Shown: positions 1 to 5,072 of the stretch, in pieces
Layout of the letters: every line of letters begins with the position of its first letter
Numbering within the stretch: position 1 is the stretch's first letter
Source: Methanobacteriota archaeon
GTDB taxonomy: Archaea; Thermoplasmatota; Poseidoniia; Poseidoniales; Poseidoniaceae
DNA: 5,072 nt
Assembly (NCBI GenBank): GCA_002694245.1
Contig: NZLM01000070.1
Span: forward strand, 59,088 to 64,159
Direction of reading: 5' to 3'
Notes under the pieces: generated by a model
The model's database searches: none
The model's input: only the letters and a program-made list of their open reading frames with translations
What the model was told of the DNA's origin: nothing
Translations under genes and position numbers: made by a program

Positions 1-894
1 ATCACACTGAAGGGACTCATCAAGCGTAGCATGAAATGCATCTAGCAAATCTGATGGTAGTTCATCAATGAATCCGATGGTATCTGCTAAAAGAATTCGA
101 GGGCTCATTTCCATCCTGCCTACGGTTGTTTCAAGAGTCGAAAATAGTTTATCTTCGACCAACACTTCCTTGCCTGATAGAGCTAAGAATAGAGATGATT
201 TTCCTGCATTTGTATAACCTGCTAGGCCTACGGTTTTTGCTCCGCCTCTAGTTCTTTGCCTCCTTCTTTCACGCCTTGCTAAAGCCTGTTTAGCCTGCTT
301 TTTCCTTAATTGAGCTAATTCTCTTGATACGGTTGTCAATACTCCTTGTGCGGCTTGTATACCCCCACCACCGAAACCTGCTCTTTCACCAGATGTTTGT
401 TGATTTACTAATTCTCTTAAGACTGTTCTATCCGCTTGCAATTGAGCTATACGGACCTGTGTTCTAGCCTCAACGCTGTTAGCATGTGAAATGAATAAGG
501 ATAGTAAAAGTCGAACTCTGTCCCACACTTCAACTTGAGTAGATGTATGTATATTGACCAATTGTCTTGGACTTGCGTTTGAATGAATAATAATCAAATC
601 AACACCGTGCCATGGATGGCCCTCGATGGCTGAGCTTAGTTCATCAGCGATATCCTGTAACCTACCTCTACCAAAATAACCTCGAGCATCTTCATCCCCA
701 CGTTGATACTGAACATCTACAATCTCTATTCCCATAGTCTCAGCTAACGCAACTAATTCTCGAGGAGATCCATCCCTGTGCAACAAAACAGCCTTCCTGC
801 CTTCATGATTAGTTCTCGCCTCGCCTAACGCAACCCCGCCAGTTCCTGCGAGGACTGGCATTGGCTCGACCATGTTCCTGCCAGAGGATGCCAT
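1..894 (-). CDS. hflX: HflX-type ribosome-associated GTPase, 5' part (C-terminus beyond window)
   Basis: This reading frame is open from an ATG at 892-894 to the left edge, giving the first 298 residues. HflX proteins usually have about 370-430, so the NKxD and later G motifs lie outside. Seen here: an N-terminal HflX domain with YFGRGRLQDIADEL (73-86), the SPRQLVNI segment (108-115) and WDRVRLLLSLF (124-134). A linker follows with ERAGFGGGG (170-178) and a strongly basic helical stretch (about 195-218). The G domain then begins with the P-loop GYTNAGKS (226-233), a switch I region around STLETT (252-257) and the DTIGF G3 motif (271-275). Known for the family: HflX binds the 50S subunit, hydrolyses GTP and can split stalled or heat-damaged ribosomes. 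ATGs at codons 8 and 12 are alternative starts; I see no Shine-Dalgarno before any of them, so the mRNA may be leaderless. It diverges from the Pcc1-like gene. The family call is very secure. Confidence 0.95.
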   Translation of the reverse strand, partial: MASSGRNMVEPMPVLAGTGGVALGEARTNHEGRKAVLLHRDGSPRELVALAETMGIEIVDVQYQRGDEDARGYFGRGRLQDIADELSSAIEGHPWHGVDLIIIHSNASPRQLVNIHTSTQVEVWDRVRLLLSLFISHANSVEARTQVRIAQLQADRTVLRELVNQQTSGERAGFGGGGIQAAQGVLTTVSRELAQLRKKQAKQALARRERRRQRTRGGAKTVGLAGYTNAGKSSLFLALSGKEVLVEDKLFSTLETTVGRMEMSPRILLADTIGFIDELPSDLLDAFHATLDESLQCD

Positions 895-921
895 TCAAAG
901 AACCATCCAATAAGGGCAATG

Positions 922-933
922 CTCATTGATGAG
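922..933. repeat. 12-bp near-perfect palindrome between the divergent hflX and Pcc1-like genes
   Basis: CTCAT and ATGAG (922-926 and 929-933) are exact inverse complements around a two-base TG centre. The element is midway in the 57-base gap between the two divergent starts, where an operator would be expected. It is short, single and could be chance. No convincing TATA box was seen beside it. Confidence 0.3.
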
Positions 934-940
934 TGTCGCC

Positions 941-945
941 AAGGA
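941..945 (+). promoter_or_regulatory. Probable ribosome binding site AAGGA of the Pcc1-like gene
   Basis: AAGGA lies six bases before the ATG at 952, a normal Shine-Dalgarno spacing. The earlier in-frame ATG at 919 has no comparable purine-rich site at the right distance. This decides the start at 952. Confidence 0.5.
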
Positions 946-951
946 TTTGAT

Positions 952-1164
952 ATGACCGATAGCTTTGAGACCACTCTAGAGTGGACCGGTGAAGAAAAAA
1001 TCGGTCGACGTCTTGGTACTCTGATTCCAGATGGATTTCAAAGCGAAATAACTCAACTCGATGATGGCGTGAAACTTTCAATTCAGATAAAGGCAGATAA
1101 TTTAGAAGAATTGAGACGAATTGTTGACGAATTGCTCACCCTTTTTTCGGATCAAGACGAATGA
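952..1164 (+). CDS. Probable KEOPS complex subunit Pcc1 (CTAG/Pcc1 family)
   Basis: This is a 70-residue acidic protein with the layout of archaeal Pcc1. A first beta strand is followed by a helix ending in a turn (LGTLIPDG, 21-28). Two further strands come next (SEITQLDDGVKLSIQIKAD, 31-49), and then a C-terminal helix carrying the family-like N-LEELRRIVDELL pattern (50-62). Known for the family: Pcc1 is the small dimerising subunit of KEOPS, which with Kae1, Bud32 and Cgi121 makes the N6-threonylcarbamoyl modification at A37 of tRNAs. I chose ATG 952 because of the AAGGA site and because the fold starts there; ATG 919 would add 11 residues. No other KEOPS gene is in the window, so the call rests on pattern similarity in a short, weakly conserved family. 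It could be another small alpha/beta protein. Its last 13 bases overlap the end of xthA on the other strand. Confidence 0.6.
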   Translation: MTDSFETTLEWTGEEKIGRRLGTLIPDGFQSEITQLDDGVKLSIQIKADNLEELRRIVDELLTLFSDQDE

Positions 1165-1934
1165 AGGTCAAGAATTACAGGTGCATGGTCACTGACTTCC
1201 AATCCTCCTTGTCTATCAATTTCAACTGAAACTAACCGATCGAAAGCAATTTTATTTCCAAGAAGGTAGTCAATCCTCCAACCCCTATCCTTTATCCTAG
1301 CCTGTCCCCTGTTAGACCACCAAGAGAACAACTTTGCATCAGGCCCAACATGTTCCCTAAACAAGTCGTGCCAACCATCATTCAATAAATCACTAAACCA
1401 CTCTCTCTCATGAGGTAAAAATCCACTAGATTTTGCGTTTCCTTTTGGGTTCCAGATGTCATTTTCAGTGTGAGCAATATTCAAGTCTCCTGCAACAATT
1501 ACGGGTTTTTCTAACGCTATTAATGGCTGAATAAATTGTCTCCATTGTTCCATCCATGTCTCTTTGTATATCTGACGCTCTTCTTTTGAGGAACCGCTTG
1601 GAAGATATGTATTAACCAATAACAAATCATCATGCTCAGTAATCAAAACTCTTCCTTCACTATCGGCGGGGTCTAGACTCCCTTTCATCCCTCTGCCCTG
1701 TTCCTTCATAGGGCCCTTAGACAGAGTTGCTACACCAGAATATCCTTTCTTTTCTGCAGGATGAAGAATCATTTCGTAACCTTCTGGTACTTCCCAGTCC
1801 TTTGGTAACTGTTCTGGTAAACACCTAACTTCTTGCAACATCAGAACATCTGCGTCCATCTTATCGATGAATTTGTCTAAACCTTTTCTAATTGCGGCTC
1901 TAATTCCGTTTACATTCCAAGTAACTATTCGCAT
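1152..1934 (-). CDS. xthA: Exodeoxyribonuclease III / AP endonuclease (XthA)
   Basis: This is a complete 260-residue member of the exonuclease III/APE1 branch of the endonuclease/exonuclease/phosphatase superfamily, close to the usual 250-270. The catalytic series is intact. It includes the N-terminal TWNVNG with Asn7, LQEVR with metal ligand Glu35, NTYLP with Tyr110, and GDLNIAH with Asp150 and Asn152. Further along are the LPHEREWF segment (173-180), FSWWS (203-207), WRIDYLL (219-225) and the terminal SDHAP with Asp249-His250. Known role: it cuts DNA 5' of abasic sites and trims damaged 3' ends in base-excision repair; some members also have 3'-5' exonuclease activity. The ATG at 1934 is preceded by GAGGGG six bases away and MRIVTWN is the usual family N-terminus. 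It lies 12 bases downstream of the FAD-binding oxidoreductase, so the two are probably cotranscribed. There is no signal peptide; a cytoplasmic enzyme is expected. Confidence 0.96.
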   Translation of the reverse strand: MRIVTWNVNGIRAAIRKGLDKFIDKMDADVLMLQEVRCLPEQLPKDWEVPEGYEMILHPAEKKGYSGVATLSKGPMKEQGRGMKGSLDPADSEGRVLITEHDDLLLVNTYLPSGSSKEERQIYKETWMEQWRQFIQPLIALEKPVIVAGDLNIAHTENDIWNPKGNAKSSGFLPHEREWFSDLLNDGWHDLFREHVGPDAKLFSWWSNRGQARIKDRGWRIDYLLGNKIAFDRLVSVEIDRQGGLEVSDHAPVILDLHSS

Positions 1935-1940
1935 GTATGT

Positions 1941-1946
1941 CCCCTC
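1941..1946 (-). promoter_or_regulatory. Ribosome binding site GAGGGG of xthA
   Basis: On the minus strand GAGGGG directly follows the TGA stop of the upstream oxidoreductase gene (1947-1949) and sits six bases before the xthA ATG. It supports both the xthA start and translation from a shared transcript. Confidence 0.6.
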
Positions 1947-2843
1947 TCAACTAATCATCCCGTCAGAAAGTAATCCTCTTGAATCGGATAATGTGATTGA
2001 TTTGTTTTCTCTTTTTGTTATTATGTGTGACCGCCAACCAGATACCCTGTCATCCAGTAGGGATTCAATCGCTTCAATACCGCCTGAAAGTGCTATACAG
2101 GATAAATGGCTCATACCTGGAGCTTTCAATGAGTGAATCTCGGCTAAATCAAGAATCGCAACATCATCTCTTACTAGCCCGTGTAGTCCTTTGAGTGGTT
2201 TGTTGTCCAGTACAACATCAATTGTAGATACTTTGATCGCATCACCTTGCGGTTTACCATCGCAGATTCTAACTATATCAGCTTCAATTTTCAGACCATC
2301 TGATGTTACTACGCCACCTTCGTACCTATCGACGATGTTCATTCCTGTCTGGATGGGAACACCGACCTCTTCTAGTGTAGATGCAAGTCTGCCAACTAGG
2401 CCGGCCCAGCCTTCTCCAACCACACACAATTTACCTTTGAACAACGCCTTTTTTCTCTCAGAGATATTTAGCCCCCAGGACGAAATGAGATTTGCAGCCT
2501 TGTCTCTTACAGGATCTTTTCCTAATTTCACTGCAAGCATTTTTTTTGGACTATTTATTGGTTGTAAAAAACCGTGGCCAACAATCTTGATTTTGTGGGG
2601 CATTACGGGTCTCAAAGAAGGTTTCACCTTACTCACCTTCTTGACCATGGAATGTAATTTACCCCCTTTTAGAAGCAGATGAGGACCGTACTCGAGTTGA
2701 TGTCCGAAGGATTCCTCGCTGGTGCCCCGTCCGCCAATTCTCTTTCTTTTTTCAATGACGAAAACCTGATTTTTTGCTAAGTGTTCTCTGGCTGCTGTCA
2801 CTAGGCCGTGAATACCTGCACCCACTACTAGGACCCGCTTCAT
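1947..2843 (-). CDS. FAD/NAD(P)-binding oxidoreductase of unknown substrate
   Basis: This 298-residue protein begins at once with a Rossmann nucleotide-binding motif: MKRVLVVGAGIHG (1-13, GxGxxG at 8-13), then an acidic residue closing the second strand (Glu31) and the IGGRG turn (36-40). This is the arrangement of the amine oxidase/phytoene desaturase-like flavoproteins. The family-like EYGPH segment (51-55) and GEGWAGLVGRLASTLEEVG (143-161) followed by IQTG (164-167) also fit. That class is usually 400-500 residues, so the middle substrate domain is much reduced. The end (SDSRGLLSDGMIS) resembles the start of the C-terminal FAD motif but stops before the usual closing helix. I chose ATG 2843 because the first beta strand starts right after it; an in-frame ATG at 2888 would add 15 residues that do not look like part of the fold. 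No membrane segment is evident. The substrate cannot be inferred. It is probably the first gene of an operon with xthA and diverges from the NadC-type gene. Confidence 0.8.
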   Translation of the reverse strand: MKRVLVVGAGIHGLVTAAREHLAKNQVFVIEKRKRIGGRGTSEESFGHQLEYGPHLLLKGGKLHSMVKKVSKVKPSLRPVMPHKIKIVGHGFLQPINSPKKMLAVKLGKDPVRDKAANLISSWGLNISERKKALFKGKLCVVGEGWAGLVGRLASTLEEVGVPIQTGMNIVDRYEGGVVTSDGLKIEADIVRICDGKPQGDAIKVSTIDVVLDNKPLKGLHGLVRDDVAILDLAEIHSLKAPGMSHLSCIALSGGIEAIESLLDDRVSGWRSHIITKRENKSITLSDSRGLLSDGMIS

Positions 2844-2896
2844 GACAAGCGGACAAGGTGCATAATGATGAAATCCTCGTACCCGCACGCAAAATT

Positions 2897-3841
2897 ATGG
2901 CCGAGAAATCGAAACCTCCTCACGACCGAGGTTCGATGTTATGGGATGCGTCAGAAGGGCCTACGAGGATGCTAATTTCGAGTTTTGACCGCTGGACAAG
3001 TGCTTTGCTTGCTGACGATGGAATAGATATGCCATTTATGGGCGGTAATGAAACGATAAGTGCAACTATAATTGCAAAGGACAACGGTATCTTAGCCGGT
3101 TGCGCTGCTGTAGATCATATGCTACAGATATGGGCAGGAAATGTCAACATATCGTGGAGTCATGGTGAGGGAAGAAGCATAGCATCTGGTGATGAAATTG
3201 CAAAATTAAGTGGTGAAAAGGATGCTGTGCTTTCAATGGAGAGAACAATCCTCAACATTCTTGGGCAATTGTCTGGTATTGCTACTGAAGCAAAAAAATG
3301 GGCTTCAAAAGCACCAGGCCAAATAGCCTGTACTAGGAAAACTATCTGGGGATTAATGGATAAATGGGCAGTCCACCTTGGTGGAGGACTAACCCACAGA
3401 TTAAACAAAACTGACGCTAAAATAGTTAAGGAAAATGACCTCGCTGTAATGTACCCTGAATTTGATAATAATGGTGCTCGAATTTCCAAGTACCTCTCAG
3501 AGGTGAATCCTGAGGACTGTGGAGCGTTCATTGAAATTGAAGTTAGAGAAGAAAAAGAGGCGATTATGGCAGCCTTCACATGGTCTGAAAGAAGGATGAT
3601 TGACGGTTTCGACAGGTTGGTAATAATGCTAGACAACTTTACTCCAGAGAGATGCAAGAACATTGCCTCAGAATTATCTGAAATGGGACTTCGTGAACAT
3701 GTTGTTCTCGAGGCAAGTGGTGGAATATTATTACAGAATATCGAGGATTGGAGAGAATGTGGTCTAGATGTTCTTTCTACCAGTACAATCAACAGAGGTA
3801 CGAATCCTCTAGATCTTTCGATGTTAGTAGAATACCAGTAG
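2897..3841 (+). CDS. nadC: NadC-type nicotinate-nucleotide pyrophosphorylase (quinolinate phosphoribosyltransferase)
   Basis: This 314-residue protein follows the NadC pattern. In order it has an N-terminal sandwich domain (about 25-110), ERTILNILGQLSGIAT (115-130), TRKT (146-149), GGGLTHR (162-168), KEND (178-181), IEIEV (212-216), IMLDN (243-247) and EASGGI (272-277). The family's basic substrate-binding residues are present: Arg116, Arg147, Lys148, His167, Arg168 and Lys178, with acidic Glu213/Glu215 and Asp246. Known reaction: quinolinate plus PRPP gives nicotinate mononucleotide, CO2 and pyrophosphate in de novo NAD synthesis. It is oddly divergent: KEND replaces the usual KDNH, and the normal SVGALTHS segment reads STSTINRG (294-301). 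It is also some 30 residues longer than typical bacterial NadC. No strong ribosome binding site precedes ATG 2897. ATG 2936 (GAGGT only three bases away) and GTG 2858 are alternative starts. The gene is followed after eight bases by phosphopantothenate synthetase. The fold is secure; the exact substrate is likely but not certain. Confidence 0.88.
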   Translation: MAEKSKPPHDRGSMLWDASEGPTRMLISSFDRWTSALLADDGIDMPFMGGNETISATIIAKDNGILAGCAAVDHMLQIWAGNVNISWSHGEGRSIASGDEIAKLSGEKDAVLSMERTILNILGQLSGIATEAKKWASKAPGQIACTRKTIWGLMDKWAVHLGGGLTHRLNKTDAKIVKENDLAVMYPEFDNNGARISKYLSEVNPEDCGAFIEIEVREEKEAIMAAFTWSERRMIDGFDRLVIMLDNFTPERCKNIASELSEMGLREHVVLEASGGILLQNIEDWRECGLDVLSTSTINRGTNPLDLSMLVEYQ

Positions 3842-3845
3842 GTGA
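3840..3845 (+). promoter_or_regulatory. Ribosome binding site AGGTGA of the phosphopantothenate synthetase gene
   Basis: AGGTGA overlaps the TAG stop of the upstream NadC-type gene (3839-3841) and lies four bases before ATG 3850. It fixes that ATG as the start rather than the earlier in-frame ATG at 3748 inside the upstream gene, and it suggests coupled translation. Confidence 0.6.
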
Positions 3846-3849
3846 AAAA

Positions 3850-4599
3850 ATGAGTGATGAAGAAATTGTTGACCCGTCTCATCCAAGATATCAATCTTTG
3901 ATGATAAGAAAAAAAGTTGCAGAAGCCGGAGCAAAGGGCATGTTAGCAGATTCTGCTATGATTGCTCACGGTAGAGGCGAAGCATTCGATTACATGCTTG
4001 GTGAACAAACCACAGATTCGGCTATGGAAGCAACAAGAGAAGTCGTTGCGAGATTGGTCAATGCGGATAGACCTGTTCTATCGCTTAATGGGAATGCTAT
4101 AGCATTAGCAGGAGAGGACTTTTTGACTATTGCGAGTCAGCTAGGATGCCCTGTTGAAATTAACATATTTTACAGAACTCCAGAGAGAATGGGTGCTCTT
4201 ATTGGACATCTAAAAATGCTAAACGCAAAACTCGGATTAGATGTAGACATAATGGGCGGAGTCCCGGATGCAAGGATCCCGGGGTTAGAAGGGCCAAGAG
4301 GTGCTTGTCAAAGCGAGGGGATTTTCGCTTCCGATGTAATACTGGTTCCACTTGAAGACGGTGACAGATGTGAAGCATTGGTTGAAATGGGTAAACAAGT
4401 ATTGGTTATAGATCTCAATCCATTATCTCGTTCATCCAGAAGAGGAACTGTCACAATCGTTGACGAGTTATCTAGAGTGACTAAGAATATGATTCAGTTA
4501 ATTCCTGAAAAACCGCAACCTACTGATTGGGACAACAATAAGTCTCTACAGGCGTCATTGAATCATATCTCTAAAAATCTAGAAAATAGATTTGAGTGA
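3850..4599 (+). CDS. 4-phosphopantoate--beta-alanine ligase (archaeal phosphopantothenate synthetase)
   Basis: This 249-residue protein has the typical size of the archaeal family (COG1701, formerly DUF137). Family signatures run through its length: SHPRYQSLMIRKK (10-22), MIAHGRGEAFDYMLGEQT (37-54), PVLSLNGNA (75-83), EINIFYRTPER (103-113), IPGLEGPR (143-150), SDVILVPLEDGDRCEAL (161-177), VIDLNPLSRSSRRG (186-199) and TIVDELSR (202-209). Known reaction: ATP-dependent joining of 4-phosphopantoate and beta-alanine to 4'-phosphopantothenate, with release of AMP and pyrophosphate. With pantoate kinase it replaces the bacterial PanC/CoaA route to coenzyme A. The enzyme is cytoplasmic, with no signal or membrane segment visible. 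It starts eight bases after the NadC-type gene, so the two are an operon feeding NAD and CoA synthesis. Pantoate kinase is not in the window. This gene is the best evidence here that the DNA is archaeal. Confidence 0.95.
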   Translation: MSDEEIVDPSHPRYQSLMIRKKVAEAGAKGMLADSAMIAHGRGEAFDYMLGEQTTDSAMEATREVVARLVNADRPVLSLNGNAIALAGEDFLTIASQLGCPVEINIFYRTPERMGALIGHLKMLNAKLGLDVDIMGGVPDARIPGLEGPRGACQSEGIFASDVILVPLEDGDRCEALVEMGKQVLVIDLNPLSRSSRRGTVTIVDELSRVTKNMIQLIPEKPQPTDWDNNKSLQASLNHISKNLENRFE

Positions 4600-4600
4600 T

Positions 4601-5072
4601 TCAGAAGCCTTCTAACTTTTTAGCAAGAATTCCGGCAATCGATTCACCGACACTGCTGCAAGATGCTGTGCCACCTAGGTCGTAAGTTAACGACTTGCCA
4701 TCTTTGAGATGTTCTGCTACACTGTCGTCGATTAGTTTCGAAATTTGAATGAGTTCGTCCTCATTGTTTCTCCTACCCAACCAATCTAACATCATTTGAA
4801 TTGAGTTAATACTTGCAATTGGATTGACCTTGTTCAAACCTGCGTGCTTTGGAGCACTGCCATGAACGGGTTCAAAGAAGGCATGATTTTCTCCGATGTT
4901 GCCCGATGCTGCCATACCCATTCCTCCTTGTAACACAGCTCCAAGGTCTGTTGCAATATCACCAAACATATTCGATGAAACTACTACATCGTAGTATTCC
5001 GGAGTTCTAGTTAACCATTGCATGAATGCATCGATGTAACCATGGTCTGTCTCTATGTTTGGATATGAAGTT
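4601..5072 (-). CDS. Isocitrate/isopropylmalate dehydrogenase family, C-terminal part; possibly NADP-dependent isocitrate dehydrogenase
   Basis: The frame stays open through the right edge, so the start lies outside and only the last 156 residues are seen. The ATG at 5023 is an internal Met, because family sequence (YIDAF, 12-16 of the fragment) continues upstream of it. Metal ligands are present: Asp14, and Asp38 and Asp42 in SSNMFGDIATD. Also present are the FEPVHGSAP loop (66-74), VNPIAS (82-87) and the closing TYDLGGT (129-135). Known for the family: oxidative decarboxylation of a 2-hydroxy acid (isocitrate, 3-isopropylmalate, homoisocitrate or tartrate) using NAD or NADP and Mg/Mn. The cofactor loop reads APKHAGLNKVNP, with Lys75 where NAD enzymes normally have Asp (PDIAG). 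This resembles the PKYAG loop of NADP isocitrate dehydrogenases. That makes isocitrate dehydrogenase my preferred reading, but FEPVHG and DLGG are also common in isopropylmalate dehydrogenases. The family is certain; the substrate is not. Confidence 0.9.
   Translation of the reverse strand, partial: TSYPNIETDHGYIDAFMQWLTRTPEYYDVVVSSNMFGDIATDLGAVLQGGMGMAASGNIGENHAFFEPVHGSAPKHAGLNKVNPIASINSIQMMLDWLGRRNNEDELIQISKLIDDSVAEHLKDGKSLTYDLGGTASCSSVGESIAGILAKKLEGF
4603..4621 (+). terminator. Possible plus-strand terminator of the NadC/phosphopantothenate synthetase operon
   Basis: Four bases after the synthetase stop there is a small inverted repeat, AGAA-GCC-TTCT (4603-4613), followed by a run of five T at 4617-4621. 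Archaeal transcription often ends at short T runs, so this is a plausible end for the plus-strand transcript. The stem is weak and the site lies inside the antisense end of the neighbouring dehydrogenase gene, where the T run simply encodes Lys-Lys on the other strand. Confidence 0.25.

Noticed and set aside
1142..1147. A run of six T as a terminator for the Pcc1-like gene
   Set aside because: It lies before the stop codon, inside the coding region (Leu-Phe codons), so it would cut the message short.
1867..2194. Two short plus-strand frames (1867-2136 and 1997-2194), the second hydrophobic at its start
   Set aside because: Both lie antisense to the flavoprotein/xthA junction and overlap each other. 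The hydrophobic start reflects the AT-rich codons of the opposite strand rather than a convincing signal peptide.
2191..2682. A 163-codon open frame on the plus strand opposite the flavoprotein
   Set aside because: It is antisense to a Rossmann-fold gene in an operon, has no motif of its own and no upstream ribosome binding site was seen.
3748..3849. N-terminal extension of phosphopantothenate synthetase from ATG 3748
   Set aside because: It would overlap the end of the NadC-type gene by 94 bases and add residues absent from the family; ATG 3850 has a good AGGTGA site and gives the usual length.
3160..3894. A 244-codon open frame on the minus strand opposite the NadC-type gene
   Set aside because: It is wholly antisense to a gene with clear family motifs, has a serine/leucine-rich low-information composition and no recognisable domain; it is a shadow of the real gene.
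4601..5023. Treating the dehydrogenase as a complete 140-residue protein starting at 5023
   Set aside because: The same frame stays open to the window edge and encodes conserved family sequence including a metal-binding Asp, so the Met at 5023 is internal.
1..5072. Search for tRNA, rRNA, CRISPR, insertion sequences, attachment sites or a defence or mobile cassette
   Set aside because: Nothing of the sort was seen; coding sequence fills nearly the whole window, no gap exceeds 60 bases, and every gene belongs to a known housekeeping or metabolic family.

Overview
The window holds seven protein-coding genes and almost no non-coding DNA. Two genes run off the edges: a HflX-type GTPase at the left and an isocitrate/isopropylmalate dehydrogenase at the right. 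The DNA is moderately AT-rich, genes are separated by only 1-60 bases or overlap tail to tail, and no RNA gene, mobile element, repeat array or CRISPR is visible. The organism is most likely an archaeon. The main evidence is a clear 4-phosphopantoate--beta-alanine ligase, an essentially archaeal enzyme of CoA synthesis, together with a probable Pcc1 subunit of the KEOPS complex. A bacterial-style exonuclease III and HflX beside them, and the overall compactness, would suit an uncultured marine euryarchaeon such as Poseidoniales (Marine Group II). That placement is an inference and not proven by the sequence.

Layout from left to right: (1) hflX, minus strand, 5' part only (1-894). (2) A small Pcc1-like gene, plus strand (952-1164), diverging from hflX. 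(3) A two-gene minus-strand operon read from right to left: an FAD/NAD(P)-binding oxidoreductase (1947-2843), then exonuclease III xthA (1152-1934). The end of xthA overlaps the end of the Pcc1-like gene by 13 bases. (4) A two-gene plus-strand operon diverging from the oxidoreductase: a NadC-type phosphoribosyltransferase (2897-3841) and phosphopantothenate synthetase (3850-4599). (5) A minus-strand beta-decarboxylating dehydrogenase (4601-5072, C-terminal part), tail to tail with the synthetase with one base between them.

The clearest functional unit is the NadC/phosphopantothenate synthetase pair, which links synthesis of two nucleotide cofactors, NAD and CoA. The Pcc1-like protein (tRNA t6A modification) and HflX (ribosome-associated GTPase) both touch translation but are divergently transcribed. 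XthA is a DNA-repair enzyme.

I did not find a previously undescribed system; this looks like an ordinary core-genome segment. The points most worth a second look are protein-level: non-standard active-site and C-terminal motifs in the NadC homologue, an NADP-type cofactor pattern in the dehydrogenase, and a short, poorly assignable FAD-binding protein that stops inside its C-terminal FAD motif.
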